A model generated the notes under the pieces. The model worked only from the letters and a program-made list of their open reading frames with translations. It had not been told where the DNA came from and did not search any database. The translations under genes and the position numbers were made by a program. Shown piece after piece: positions 15,036-22,574 of a stretch of 53,755 bases of DNA (positions within the stretch are counted from its first letter, which is position 1; each line of letters opens with the position of its first letter). This DNA comes from JBBRYB01 sp038238115 (GTDB lineage: Bacteria > Actinomycetota > Actinomycetes > Propionibacteriales > Nocardioidaceae): positions 1 through 53,755 of the forward strand of contig JBBRYB010000024.1 of the NCBI GenBank assembly GCA_038238115.1, written 5' to 3'.

Positions 15036-16937
15036 ATGTGCTTCAAGACCCTGCCGGTCGAGTTCGACGCCGCGGGCAACGCTGCGCTCCGTGGAGGCAT
15101 CCCTAATCCGTACGACGTAACGGTCACCATGCCCGACATCGGCATGGACGAGAACGAACGGGCTGCGCGCATCGAACGGCTGGTGGCCCGAAACGGCCAC
15201 ATCAAGGACCTCAACATGGATCCGGTGACCCGGATCGCGGGGGCATTAGCGGTCCACGTTACGGCCGACTTGGACAAGGGCGCCTACCTCGACTCGCACT
15301 CCCAGGCCACCCTGTTCCGCGGCTACGAGGTCATCTTGATGGGCCGGGACCCGCGCGATGCGATCTTCGTGTCCTCGCGCGCCTGCGGTGTGTGCGGCGG
15401 TGTGCACGCGCACTGCGCGGCATACGCCATCGAACAGGCGATGGGCATCCAGCCTCCACCGCTGGGCACTGTCGTCCGCAACCTCACCGAGGCCGCGGAG
15501 ATGGGCTACGACAATCCTCTGCACCTCTACCTGCTTGCCGGGCCCGACTACTCCGAGTCGGTCATCAAGTCCTCAAACCCGGAGCTATGGCCGAAGGCCG
15601 AGAAGTGGAAGTGCCCCAGCGAGCACATCCACGGCTTCCACACGATGGCCGACCTGATGACCGCACTCAACCCACTCACCGGCTCTCTCTACCGCGAGGG
15701 GTTGGACTTCACCCGGCTGTCGCGCGAGATGGTCGTCATCTTGACCGGGAAGTACCCACACCCACAAAATGTCGTGCCCGGCGGGGTGTCGACGACACTC
15801 ACGCTGCAGACGCTCAACGAGTACCACTCGCGACTGGGCAAGATCTTCGACTATGCCCAACGCATGCTGGCCGTGTGGGACGACATCCCCACGTTCTTCT
15901 ACGAGGCGGACGAGCGCTACCAGTTCGTCGGCTACCGACCGACCAGCCACATCGATCCCGGCTACTGGGACGACCCGTACTCCTACGACGCCACCTACGA
16001 AAACTGCAACGCGTGGGGAGAGAAGCGCTGGTCCACGCCGGGCGTCGTTCTCGACGGAGAGCTCGTCACGACCCGGCTCACCGACCTCAACATCGGCCTG
16101 GAGGAGTTCATCGAGCATTCGTACTACGAGGAGTCGAAGACAAGCCGCTACGCGAACGACCCTCTCGGCAACCCGATCTCGCCCTATCACCCCTGGAACA
16201 AGCGGACCCTTCCCAAGCCCGGCGGACGTGACTGGAAGGAGAAGTACACCTGGGCCACCGCCCCGCGGTGGGACCGTCAGGTCGTCGAAGCCGGCTGCTA
16301 CTCGCGGTTGCTGATGACGGCGAAGGCGCAGAAGATGCCGGCCAGCGACTTCATCTCGGCCACCGGGTCCAGCATGCGCTTCCTCATCCCCAAGGGTGAG
16401 GTCGGCGAACGGGAAGTGGAGTGGCAGGTGCCTGAGCGTTGGAACGCCTTCGAGCGCAACCGGGGCCGGGCCTACCACTACCTGTTCAGCCAGCTGGTGG
16501 GTCTGGAGAGCCTGTTCGAGGCCTACAAGCTGTTCCAGCAAGGTGAGCGCCGTGTCGCGACCCTCAACCCCACCGAGCTCGAGAAGGCCATCCCGCAGGA
16601 TGAGCGGCGCAGTGTCGGATGGTGGGGCGCCGGTCGTGGCTGGCTTACCCATCATCTCGTGATGGACAAGGGCAAGATCACCAACTATCAGATTGTCACC
16701 CCGTCGACGATCAACGCCTCACCGCGTGACCCGTGGGGCCAGCCTGGCCCCTACGAGGAGGCCGTGATGAACACCCCGATCATCGAGGACCTGTCCGACC
16801 CTGCCAGCTTCACGAGTATTGACATGCTCCGGGCCATCCGCAGCTTCGACCCTTGCATGCCATGCACGACACACGCACACACGGGTAACGGCGAGGTCAC
16901 TCGCGAGGTGAACACCTGCTCATGTGGCGGCGACTGA
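15036..16937 (+). CDS. [NiFe]-hydrogenase large (catalytic) subunit, group 1f/1h-like
   Basis: The 633-residue subunit binds the NiFe(CN)2CO site. The four nickel-ligand cysteines are present: C117 and C120 in RACGVCGGVH (L1) and C607 and C610 in FDPCMPCTTH (L2). The N-terminus MCFKTLPVEFDAAGNA and the blocks around DPLGNPISPYHPWN are shared with group 1f/1h enzymes. After H613, the presumed protease cleavage site, 20 residues follow, ending with CSCGGD. It is 21 nt downstream of the small subunit. The reaction is H2 oxidation to protons and electrons, probably for respiration on trace hydrogen; that physiology is inferred from the family. Confidence 0.9.
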   Translation: MCFKTLPVEFDAAGNAALRGGIPNPYDVTVTMPDIGMDENERAARIERLVARNGHIKDLNMDPVTRIAGALAVHVTADLDKGAYLDSHSQATLFRGYEVILMGRDPRDAIFVSSRACGVCGGVHAHCAAYAIEQAMGIQPPPLGTVVRNLTEAAEMGYDNPLHLYLLAGPDYSESVIKSSNPELWPKAEKWKCPSEHIHGFHTMADLMTALNPLTGSLYREGLDFTRLSREMVVILTGKYPHPQNVVPGGVSTTLTLQTLNEYHSRLGKIFDYAQRMLAVWDDIPTFFYEADERYQFVGYRPTSHIDPGYWDDPYSYDATYENCNAWGEKRWSTPGVVLDGELVTTRLTDLNIGLEEFIEHSYYEESKTSRYANDPLGNPISPYHPWNKRTLPKPGGRDWKEKYTWATAPRWDRQVVEAGCYSRLLMTAKAQKMPASDFISATGSSMRFLIPKGEVGEREVEWQVPERWNAFERNRGRAYHYLFSQLVGLESLFEAYKLFQQGERRVATLNPTELEKAIPQDERRSVGWWGAGRGWLTHHLVMDKGKITNYQIVTPSTINASPRDPWGQPGPYEEAVMNTPIIEDLSDPASFTSIDMLRAIRSFDPCMPCTTHAHTGNGEVTREVNTCSCGGD

Positions 16938-17712
16938 CCCCAAGGCGGGTCTCGTGACAGTCCTCGTAGGCGGCGTCAGCGAGCTCTTCCAGAGCGACCT
17001 CGACCTCGGCCGGCTCGCCGTCGAACGGCTCCAGGACGAAGGCGTTGACGAACGCTTCCTGGTCGAGGAACTGCACTACGGTGCAGTCGCAGTGGCGCAG
17101 CGGCTTGAGGACGTGCGACCGGACACGCTGGTGCTCATCAGCGCAGTACGACGAGGTCGGCCGCCCGGCACTGTCGAGCGTCGACGCATCGACCCGCCAC
17201 AGTTGACTCCGGCGCAACTGCAGGCGGCTGTGGGGGACGCGGTCACCGGCTATGTCCACCTCGACCTCATCGTCAACGTTGCGACCGGCCTTGGTGCACT
17301 TCCGCCTCGGACTGTGGCAGTGGAGGTGGAGCCCGAGCAGACGACCTCCGGCGAAGGGCTGAGCTCGTCGGCGCTGGCGGGACTCGAGCTGGCTCTGGGC
17401 CTCGTCCGCGCTGAGCTGGGCCGAGCTGCCCTGCTCTGCTTGGCCGACGACCTGCGCCCCCTCGTGGAGGGTGATCGGCTGGAGCCGTCCACTCCGCTGG
17501 AGGTGCTGCGTCAACTGCTCGGCGAGCTCGTGTACTTGGACCGTGAGGGACGATACGGGCGAGCTTTTGCGCTTCGCGACCGGCTGCGCATCAGCCTCAC
17601 GTCCGATCTGAGCAGCGAGGGAATGGACCACCGGGACTGGGCGCTGTGGTGGGGGTTGATCGAGGAGTTGGACCGGCTTGAGGCGGTCGAGGCCCTGCCC
17701 CCGACTGCCTAG
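16924..17712 (+). CDS. degenerate hydrogenase maturation protease-like protein with C-terminal extension
   Basis: The 262-residue protein begins with GTG 16924, overlapping the large subunit by 14 nt. Residues about 10-165 follow the peptidase M52 fold: GGVSELFQSDLDLGRLAVERL takes the place of GIGNxLxxDEGxG, then AVRRGRPPG, and VEPEQTTSGEGLSSS near the end. The residue equivalent to the Ni-binding Glu/Asp16 of HybD is Leu, and the aspartate of the usual DA motif is Ser, so two of three metal ligands are missing. About 90 extra residues follow. It may be a chaperone-like pseudoprotease; the intact protease is at 19768. Confidence 0.65.
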   Translation: MAATDPKAGLVTVLVGGVSELFQSDLDLGRLAVERLQDEGVDERFLVEELHYGAVAVAQRLEDVRPDTLVLISAVRRGRPPGTVERRRIDPPQLTPAQLQAAVGDAVTGYVHLDLIVNVATGLGALPPRTVAVEVEPEQTTSGEGLSSSALAGLELALGLVRAELGRAALLCLADDLRPLVEGDRLEPSTPLEVLRQLLGELVYLDREGRYGRAFALRDRLRISLTSDLSSEGMDHRDWALWWGLIEELDRLEAVEALPPTA

Positions 17713-17727
17713 CCGTCCCGACCGGTG

Positions 17728-18495
17728 TTATTGCGGCTCCCCAAGCCGTCTCCGGACGTCCTCGGGCAGCTCAGGTGGAACCTCCGGCGCCTCCAGCAGC
17801 CCGAGATTCTGCGGCGGGACCGCGACCCGGCTACCGCGTGCCGTGAGGAGGACCAGCGCCCCGTCGGCGAGTACGTCGACCGCCGCACCGTTGATCTGCG
17901 GGCCTCCAGGGCCCATGGGGATCATCCGGGCGCAGACCTGACGCCCGAGCGTGAGGCAGGTCTCGCGGTAGGCCGCCAGCACACTCTCGACGTTGTCGGC
18001 GAGCCGATACTCGAGCGAGTCCACGAGTCGCCGGAGCAGCAGGGCGCGTGGCGGGCTGGCATCTACGACGAGGACAGTGATGGTCGCCCACTCGGTGCGG
18101 GCCGGGCCGAGCTCAACGTAGACGCCCAGCGTGGCGAGCGAGCGTTGACCGTCGGGTGTCACCACAGTGTCGGGCCACTCGAGCCGGGCGTCCCCCATGA
18201 CTTCAGCGATCGCGAGCGAGGCCGCGACGTAGGGCCAACCCTCGCGTTCAGGAGGAATGGCGGGTCGGACCAGCAGCGAGAAGCCGAGCCCCCGGCCGGG
18301 CTGCACGGTCCACGGCAGGCCGCCGCGGCCACGTGGCGAGGCCTGGTAGTCCGCGACCACCACCGCCCCCGTCGCCGCTCCGCTGCGCGCCCACGCGGTC
18401 GCGTCGGACTCGGTTGAGAGCACTGCCGGATAGGCACGGACCGGGCGGTCACCTAGTGCCGCGATCACCTCGTCTGCGTGGAGGTCAACACTCAT
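17728..18495 (-). CDS. biotin/lipoate ligase-fold protein lacking the catalytic lysine
   Basis: From ATG 18495-18493, the 255-residue protein follows the BPL/LplA fold: STESDATAWA (the usual STNxxA), ADYQASPRGRGGLPW in place of the biotinyl-AMP loop GRGRRGRxW, then GLGFSLLVRP. The later block LEWPDTVV replaces LKWPNDV, and the glycine-lysine turn before LxGxxxE (BirA K183) reads GQRSLATLGVYVE, with no lysine. Ordinary biotinylation is therefore doubtful. Its ATG overlaps the TPR gene stop (ATGA), and it converges on the protease-like gene with a 15-nt gap. The association with hydrogenase is not one I know. Confidence 0.6.
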   Translation of the reverse strand: MSVDLHADEVIAALGDRPVRAYPAVLSTESDATAWARSGAATGAVVVADYQASPRGRGGLPWTVQPGRGLGFSLLVRPAIPPEREGWPYVAASLAIAEVMGDARLEWPDTVVTPDGQRSLATLGVYVELGPARTEWATITVLVVDASPPRALLLRRLVDSLEYRLADNVESVLAAYRETCLTLGRQVCARMIPMGPGGPQINGAAVDVLADGALVLLTARGSRVAVPPQNLGLLEAPEVPPELPEDVRRRLGEPQ

Positions 18496-19751
18496 CGCCA
18501 GCTCGCCGACTGCCCGGCCGTGGTGGCGGCCGCGTTGAGGCTGGCGGCGAGCCGTTGCCACTGGGGAATTGCGAATCTGGCCATGGCCGATCCCACGACC
18601 GCCTGCACCCTCTCGGCGTCGGATTGGGCACGTCGTGCGGTGTCCTGCACGATGGCCGTGACGAGGGCCGCATACGAGTTGGGTGGGAGCTCGAGGATCA
18701 CCGCGAGCAGACTTTCGGCGAGGTCGTACGACGCCCCTGGGCGGCTCAGCAGGCCATCGAGATAACCGCCGACGGCCCGCATCCGCTCGAGCGGACCCGC
18801 ATCGCACCATCGCAGCGCCTCCTCCCGCACGATGGCTGGCCAGCGTTCCTGCGGCTCCTGATCGAGCACGGTGAGCAGATCCGCCCCTGTCTTGCCTCTC
18901 AGTCGGCGCAGCACGTCCTGCGCCAGCGCCTGCACCTGCGGATCGGCGTTCTGTACCGCCAGTGCCTGGCGTGCCGCCAACCGGGCCCGAGCCGGGTTGC
19001 CAGCCCGCTCGTACGCCATCGCGAGGTTCGCCTTGGCCATTGCATGCTCGGCAGGGCGCATGCTGCGCGGGAAGGCGCCGACGGCCCGCGAAAGCGCCAG
19101 GACCGCGGCCGCGGCATCGTCGGACGCCAGGTGGGCCAGTCCTAAGGCGTTGGCCGCCGCACCCAGGCCCGGAAGGTCACGGCCGCGCTCCGCGAGCTCC
19201 GCCGCCTCCTCCAGCAGCGGCAGTGCGGACGCGACGTCCCCCGACCAGAGCAGCGATGCGCCATGCTCACGGGCCGCCGCGCCCGCCTGTCCATGCTGGC
19301 CGGCTTGCAGAAACAGCTCTCGTGCGTAGGCCATCGCCCGCTGCGCCGCCGCTGGGTCCCGCTGATCCTGCAGCACCAGCCCAAGGTTGTATGACGCGGC
19401 CGCCTCCTCGGCGGGTTGCTCAAGCTCAGCAAAGGCCTTCACGGCTTGCTCGAATGCCGGCCCGGCGAGGTCCGCGCGACCCGCTTCGCGTAAAGCCACC
19501 CCGTACATAGTCAAAGTCTTCGCCTGCTCCAGTCGCATTCCGAGCCGATCGAAGACGTCGTAGGCGTCACGAAGGGCCCGCAGAGCCTCCTCCACCCGTC
19601 CGCCCTGCAGGTAGGCGGTGCCCAGGTGGAAGGCAGCCGTCGCGTGCTGAGCCGGGTAGCGGCCAGCCGGATACCTGGAGAGCCGGGCCACGAGCTCGCC
19701 TGTGCCCATGGCCGCCACGTCGTCGCCCCCCTGCTCGACGGCGGCTTCCAC
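18492..19751 (-). CDS. TPR-repeat protein of the hydrogenase locus
   Basis: The 419-residue, Ala-rich, all-helical protein has at least six tetratricopeptide repeats across residues 35-275 (for example AFHLGTAYLQGGRVEEALRA and ANALGLAHLASDDAAAAVLA), then a different helical C-terminal domain of about 130 residues. TPR arrays act as protein-docking surfaces, so a scaffold for maturation factors is plausible. Its GTG start (19751) and the GTG of the maturation protease (19768, opposite strand) are only 16 nt apart, so at least one of the two transcripts is probably nearly leaderless. Confidence 0.7.
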   Translation of the reverse strand: MEAAVEQGGDDVAAMGTGELVARLSRYPAGRYPAQHATAAFHLGTAYLQGGRVEEALRALRDAYDVFDRLGMRLEQAKTLTMYGVALREAGRADLAGPAFEQAVKAFAELEQPAEEAAASYNLGLVLQDQRDPAAAQRAMAYARELFLQAGQHGQAGAAAREHGASLLWSGDVASALPLLEEAAELAERGRDLPGLGAAANALGLAHLASDDAAAAVLALSRAVGAFPRSMRPAEHAMAKANLAMAYERAGNPARARLAARQALAVQNADPQVQALAQDVLRRLRGKTGADLLTVLDQEPQERWPAIVREEALRWCDAGPLERMRAVGGYLDGLLSRPGASYDLAESLLAVILELPPNSYAALVTAIVQDTARRAQSDAERVQAVVGSAMARFAIPQWQRLAASLNAAATTAGQSASWR

Positions 19752-19767
19752 GACCTACCCTTCCCAG

Positions 19768-20265
19768 GTGACTGTGCTGGTGGCCTGCTTCGGCAACATT
19801 CTGCGGGCTGACGATGGCGTTGGAGTCGTCATCGCCGAGCGGCTGCTGGCCGAACCGCTGCCTGCGGGGACCCGCGTCGTCGATGTCGGCATCGGGGGCA
19901 TTCGCCTCGTGCAGGAGCTGCTCGAGGGGGACGTCAACGCTCTGCTCGTCGTTGACGCTGTCGACCTCGGTCGGCCCTCAGGAGTAGTCGTCGTGCAGCG
20001 GCCGGATGTGCTGGACGTCTCGACGCTGAGTGCCGAGCGGCGCCGCGACGAACTGGCCGACATGCATCTCGCTACGCCTGCTCGTGCTCTCATGATGGCC
20101 CGGGGTCTGGGAGTGCTGCCGGACCTGACGCTGGTCGTCGGCATACAGACGGCCGACACGTACGAGCCGCGCGAGGGCCTCTCGCAGACCACGGCCGCGG
20201 CCGTCCCGGTGGCTGTGCAGGAGATCCGGCGGCTGATAGCCGAGCACAACCGCGACGGGCCCTGA
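19768..20265 (+). CDS. [NiFe]-hydrogenase maturation protease (M52)
   Basis: This 165-residue endopeptidase would remove the C-terminal extension of the large subunit after nickel insertion. The metal ligands are visible: Asp in FGNILRADDGVG (HybD Glu16 position), Asp in VVDAVDLGRPSG, and His in LADMHLATPARAL. The C-terminal GIQTADTYEPREGLSQTT matches the family. GTG 19768 was chosen as the start because the family begins directly with the VTVLVACFGN strand. The substrate is probably the large subunit at 15036-16937. Confidence 0.85.
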   Translation: MTVLVACFGNILRADDGVGVVIAERLLAEPLPAGTRVVDVGIGGIRLVQELLEGDVNALLVVDAVDLGRPSGVVVVQRPDVLDVSTLSAERRRDELADMHLATPARALMMARGLGVLPDLTLVVGIQTADTYEPREGLSQTTAAAVPVAVQEIRRLIAEHNRDGP

Positions 20266-20327
20266 CTTTCGCCGCGTAGGACGCAAACGGGCACCGGTGT
20301 GAGCGTCACCGCGCAGCCAGCATGGGC

Positions 20328-20900
20328 TCAGGCCGGCCGCGGAATGATCTGGAGCAGCACCTGGGTCGGCGGTGGATGAGCTGGCGCACCGCTGTCTGGA
20401 GCGACGTCCATCGCGACGAAGCCCGGCATTCCTTCTCTCAGCGCCTCCTCCACGCCGTCGCGCAGCGTCACCGCCGCGGCCGTGCACCCCGAGCAGGACC
20501 CGCTCAGCTGCACCCGAACCACGCCGTGCTCAACGCTCAGCACCTCCACCTCGCCGCCGTGCTCGTGCAGATAAGGGCGGATCTGGTCGAGGGCTGTCGA
20601 GGCGGCAGCGGAGTCGTCTACCCCGATCCCGTAGGCCTGAAGCAGCCAAGCAACCGACGCGTCCGCCTGCCGGAGCCCCTCCACGTCACCGACCACGTCG
20701 GCAAGGCGAGTAAGCGCCAGCCGGTGCAGCGAGTCGACACCGTCGAGCAACTCGAAGACGATGCTGCGAACGTCCTCGTTGAAGCCTTCGACCTCACCGA
20801 GAAGCTCCTCCAGCCGGTCCAGCAACGGGCCAAGCTCGGCGAGTGAGGCATCGGGGGGCTCGTCCGCGGCTCCCCCGTCGGGGACGTAGCGCTCAGCCAC
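20328..20900 (-). CDS. Nfu-type Fe-S scaffold/carrier protein
   Basis: The 190-residue protein has a helical N-terminal part (about 90 residues, possibly coiled coil: LLDRLEELLGEVEGFNEDV) and a C-terminal NifU-like domain (IRPYLHEHGGEVEVLSV, then VQLSGSCSGCTAAAVTLRDG). The CxxC in GSCSGC is the pair that binds a transferable 4Fe-4S cluster across a dimer. Fe-S delivery to the hydrogenase small subunit is the natural role. It overlaps the upstream DUF1059 gene by 8 nt. Confidence 0.85.
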   Translation of the reverse strand: MAERYVPDGGAADEPPDASLAELGPLLDRLEELLGEVEGFNEDVRSIVFELLDGVDSLHRLALTRLADVVGDVEGLRQADASVAWLLQAYGIGVDDSAAASTALDQIRPYLHEHGGEVEVLSVEHGVVRVQLSGSCSGCTAAAVTLRDGVEEALREGMPGFVAMDVAPDSGAPAHPPPTQVLLQIIPRPA

Positions 20901-21072
20901 CGGCGCGGCGGACCTTGGTCACGGCATAGTCGATCAGGGTCGCATTGAGCTCGACTCCGTGCTTGGTCCGGGCGTGCTCCGCCACCGCCTTGACCAACTC
21001 CTCGGCCGAGTCTGCATGCGTGACCTTCTTGCACGCGACGCCAACGTCTTGACAGCGGAACTCGACACTCAC
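20893..21072 (-). CDS. DUF1059 small protein
   Basis: GTG 21072-21070 with GGAGG 8 nt upstream gives 59 residues (SVEFRCQDVGVACKKVTHAD ... VAEHARTKHGVEL, in two parts). This is the DUF1059 pattern: FxCxDVGxxC, then EEL(V)xxVxxHAxxxHG. Two cysteines and two histidines could bind a metal. The biochemical role of the family is unknown. It is translationally coupled to the Nfu gene. Confidence 0.75.
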   Translation of the reverse strand: MSVEFRCQDVGVACKKVTHADSAEELVKAVAEHARTKHGVELNATLIDYAVTKVRRAGG

Positions 21073-21091
21073 CGCAACGTCCTCCTTCGAG

Positions 21092-21355
21092 TCATGAGGC
21101 CCGGGCCTCCCGGCCCCCGAGGTCTTCGACGAGCGCCTCCAACGCGTCGGCAACGGCCACGAGATCGCCGTTGATCTCATTCACCAGGGGTCCGATCGGT
21201 TGCACCCGATGGGCGATGGAGGCGACCCCGAAGACAACCTTTCCCAGGGTGTCGGTCAGGCGTCGGAGGATGACGACGACCCAAATGAGATAGAAGGCTA
21301 ACGCCGCGACGAGCACGCCTGACACGACGATTGCGGCAATAGCGGCTGCGGACAC
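21092..21355 (-). CDS. small membrane protein, hydrogenase array B (paralog of 12717-13001)
   Basis: GTG 21355-21353, with AAGGAG 7 nt upstream, gives 87 residues: an N-terminal membrane helix (AAIAAIVVSGVLVAALAFYL) then a cytoplasmic helix with LRRLTDTLGKVVFGVASIA and IGPLVNEINGDLVAVADAL. The same spacing and motifs occur in the protein at 12717-13001. Two copies in one locus suggest that each serves a different partner or forms heteromers. Confidence 0.7.
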   Translation of the reverse strand: MSAAAIAAIVVSGVLVAALAFYLIWVVVILRRLTDTLGKVVFGVASIAHRVQPIGPLVNEINGDLVAVADALEALVEDLGGREARAS

Positions 21356-21380
21356 GGGCGCTCCTTCGCAGGATTGGGCC

Positions 21381-21659
21381 TTAGGAGGGTCGACTGGAGG
21401 AGTGGGCGACGAGGCGCCGCAGCGCCCCCACATAGGAGACCGCATTGGAGGTTACTTCGGCGACCCGTTCACGAGTCGTAACAAGTGCGGGCACCGTTTC
21501 AAGGGCCGCGGTTATCCCGACGCCATGCTCGAGGATGTCGTCGGAATACCGTGCGCACTGCAACGCCGGCCGGATGACGTAGGTCGCAAGCAGAATCACC
21601 ACCGGGGCGACGATCAGCAACCCGACAGCACTCGCGGTCCAGAGAACGACCATCTGCAC
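21381..21659 (-). CDS. small membrane protein, hydrogenase array B, first gene of the operon
   Basis: The 92-residue protein has one membrane helix (VLWTASAVGLLIVAPVVILL) followed by an amphipathic region (IRPALQCARYSDDILEHG; TTRERVAEVTSNAVSYVGAL). It may be a distant paralog of the protein at 13290-13544, which has the same order of helix, A-rich helix and TT-containing segment. It leads the operon array B, DUF1059, Nfu, and is divergent from CooC-like gene 2 across about 95 bp. Confidence 0.65.
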   Translation of the reverse strand: MQMVVLWTASAVGLLIVAPVVILLATYVIRPALQCARYSDDILEHGVGITAALETVPALVTTRERVAEVTSNAVSYVGALRRLVAHSSSRPS

Positions 21660-21753
21660 TCCGTCCTTGTCGACGTCGACCGGCGTATAGGCAGTGTGCG
21701 CCCCGGTAGGTGCTTCGCGCTAGTACCATCATACGCAAACGAAGGAGGCAGCC

Positions 21754-22542
21754 TTGACCACCACTGCGCAATCGGTCGGCCTCAAGCTCGGCGTCGTCGG
21801 CAAGGGCGGGGTGGGAAAGACCACCGTTTCGGGCCTCCTTGCCCGGGCCTACAGCCAGCTCGGCCGCCGAGTCGTCGCCATCGACACGGACTCCAACCCC
21901 AACCTCGGCCTCTCCCTTGGCCTGTCTCTTTGCGATACCGAGGCCGTGCCGGTGCTGCCGAGAGCGGTGCTCGTCGGCTCGGGCGGCGAATCATCGGCCG
22001 ACGCGCTGGTCCGCGACTACGGCCGTCCGACGCCTGCTGGACCAACCCTGCTCTCGGCGATTCGGGTCGCCGAGGCGGGCGCAGGGTGCACCTGCAGTGG
22101 CCATGCCACCGTCCGCAACCTGCTTGCCGATGCGCTGGCCGGCGTCGAGGTGACGTTAGTCGACATGGAGGCCGGGCTGGAGCATCTCAGCCGCTCTGGC
22201 GGCACTCTTGCCTACGCCGACGTACTGGTCGTGGTCTGTGAACCGACCCGCAAGTCGATCCTGACCGCCGCGCGTACGGCCGCCCTAGCGGCCGAGTTGG
22301 GCATTCCACAGGTGCTGGCCGTGGGAAACAAGGCGCGGACAGCGGACGACGTCGGGTTCTTCACGAGTGCCCTGTCAGCCGAAGGGATCGAGCTGGCGGG
22401 CGTCCTGCCGTACGACGCTCGCGTCGCCGCTGACGACCGTGCCGGATCGGTTGGTCTGACGCCCATCACGAGCGACGTACGAGCTGCCTTGGACTCCGTG
22501 CTCGCCGCGGTGGCCGCCGCCGTCGAGCGCAAGGTCTCCTAG
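21754..22542 (+). CDS. CooC-like P-loop ATPase 2
   Basis: The start is TTG 21754 with GAAGGAGG 5 nt upstream. The 262-residue protein has the deviant Walker A GKGGVGKTT, DTDSNPNLGLSLG, the CooC-type CxC in GAGCTCSGHA, switch II VDMEAGLEHLSRSG, and VVVCEPTRKSI. It keeps all parts of an active CooC-like dimer, including the metal-binding cysteines. It is a single plus-strand gene between two minus-strand groups. Confidence 0.85.
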   Translation: MTTTAQSVGLKLGVVGKGGVGKTTVSGLLARAYSQLGRRVVAIDTDSNPNLGLSLGLSLCDTEAVPVLPRAVLVGSGGESSADALVRDYGRPTPAGPTLLSAIRVAEAGAGCTCSGHATVRNLLADALAGVEVTLVDMEAGLEHLSRSGGTLAYADVLVVVCEPTRKSILTAARTAALAAELGIPQVLAVGNKARTADDVGFFTSALSAEGIELAGVLPYDARVAADDRAGSVGLTPITSDVRAALDSVLAAVAAAVERKVS

Positions 22543-22574
22543 CCGAACTGCCCTTTCGCCGTCGGCTTCCGACC

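Noticed and set aside
15036..16937. [NiFeSe]-type hydrogenase
   Set aside because: The L2 motif is DPCMPC with ordinary Cys codons and no in-frame UGA; selenium, if used, concerns the CooC-like ATPase only.
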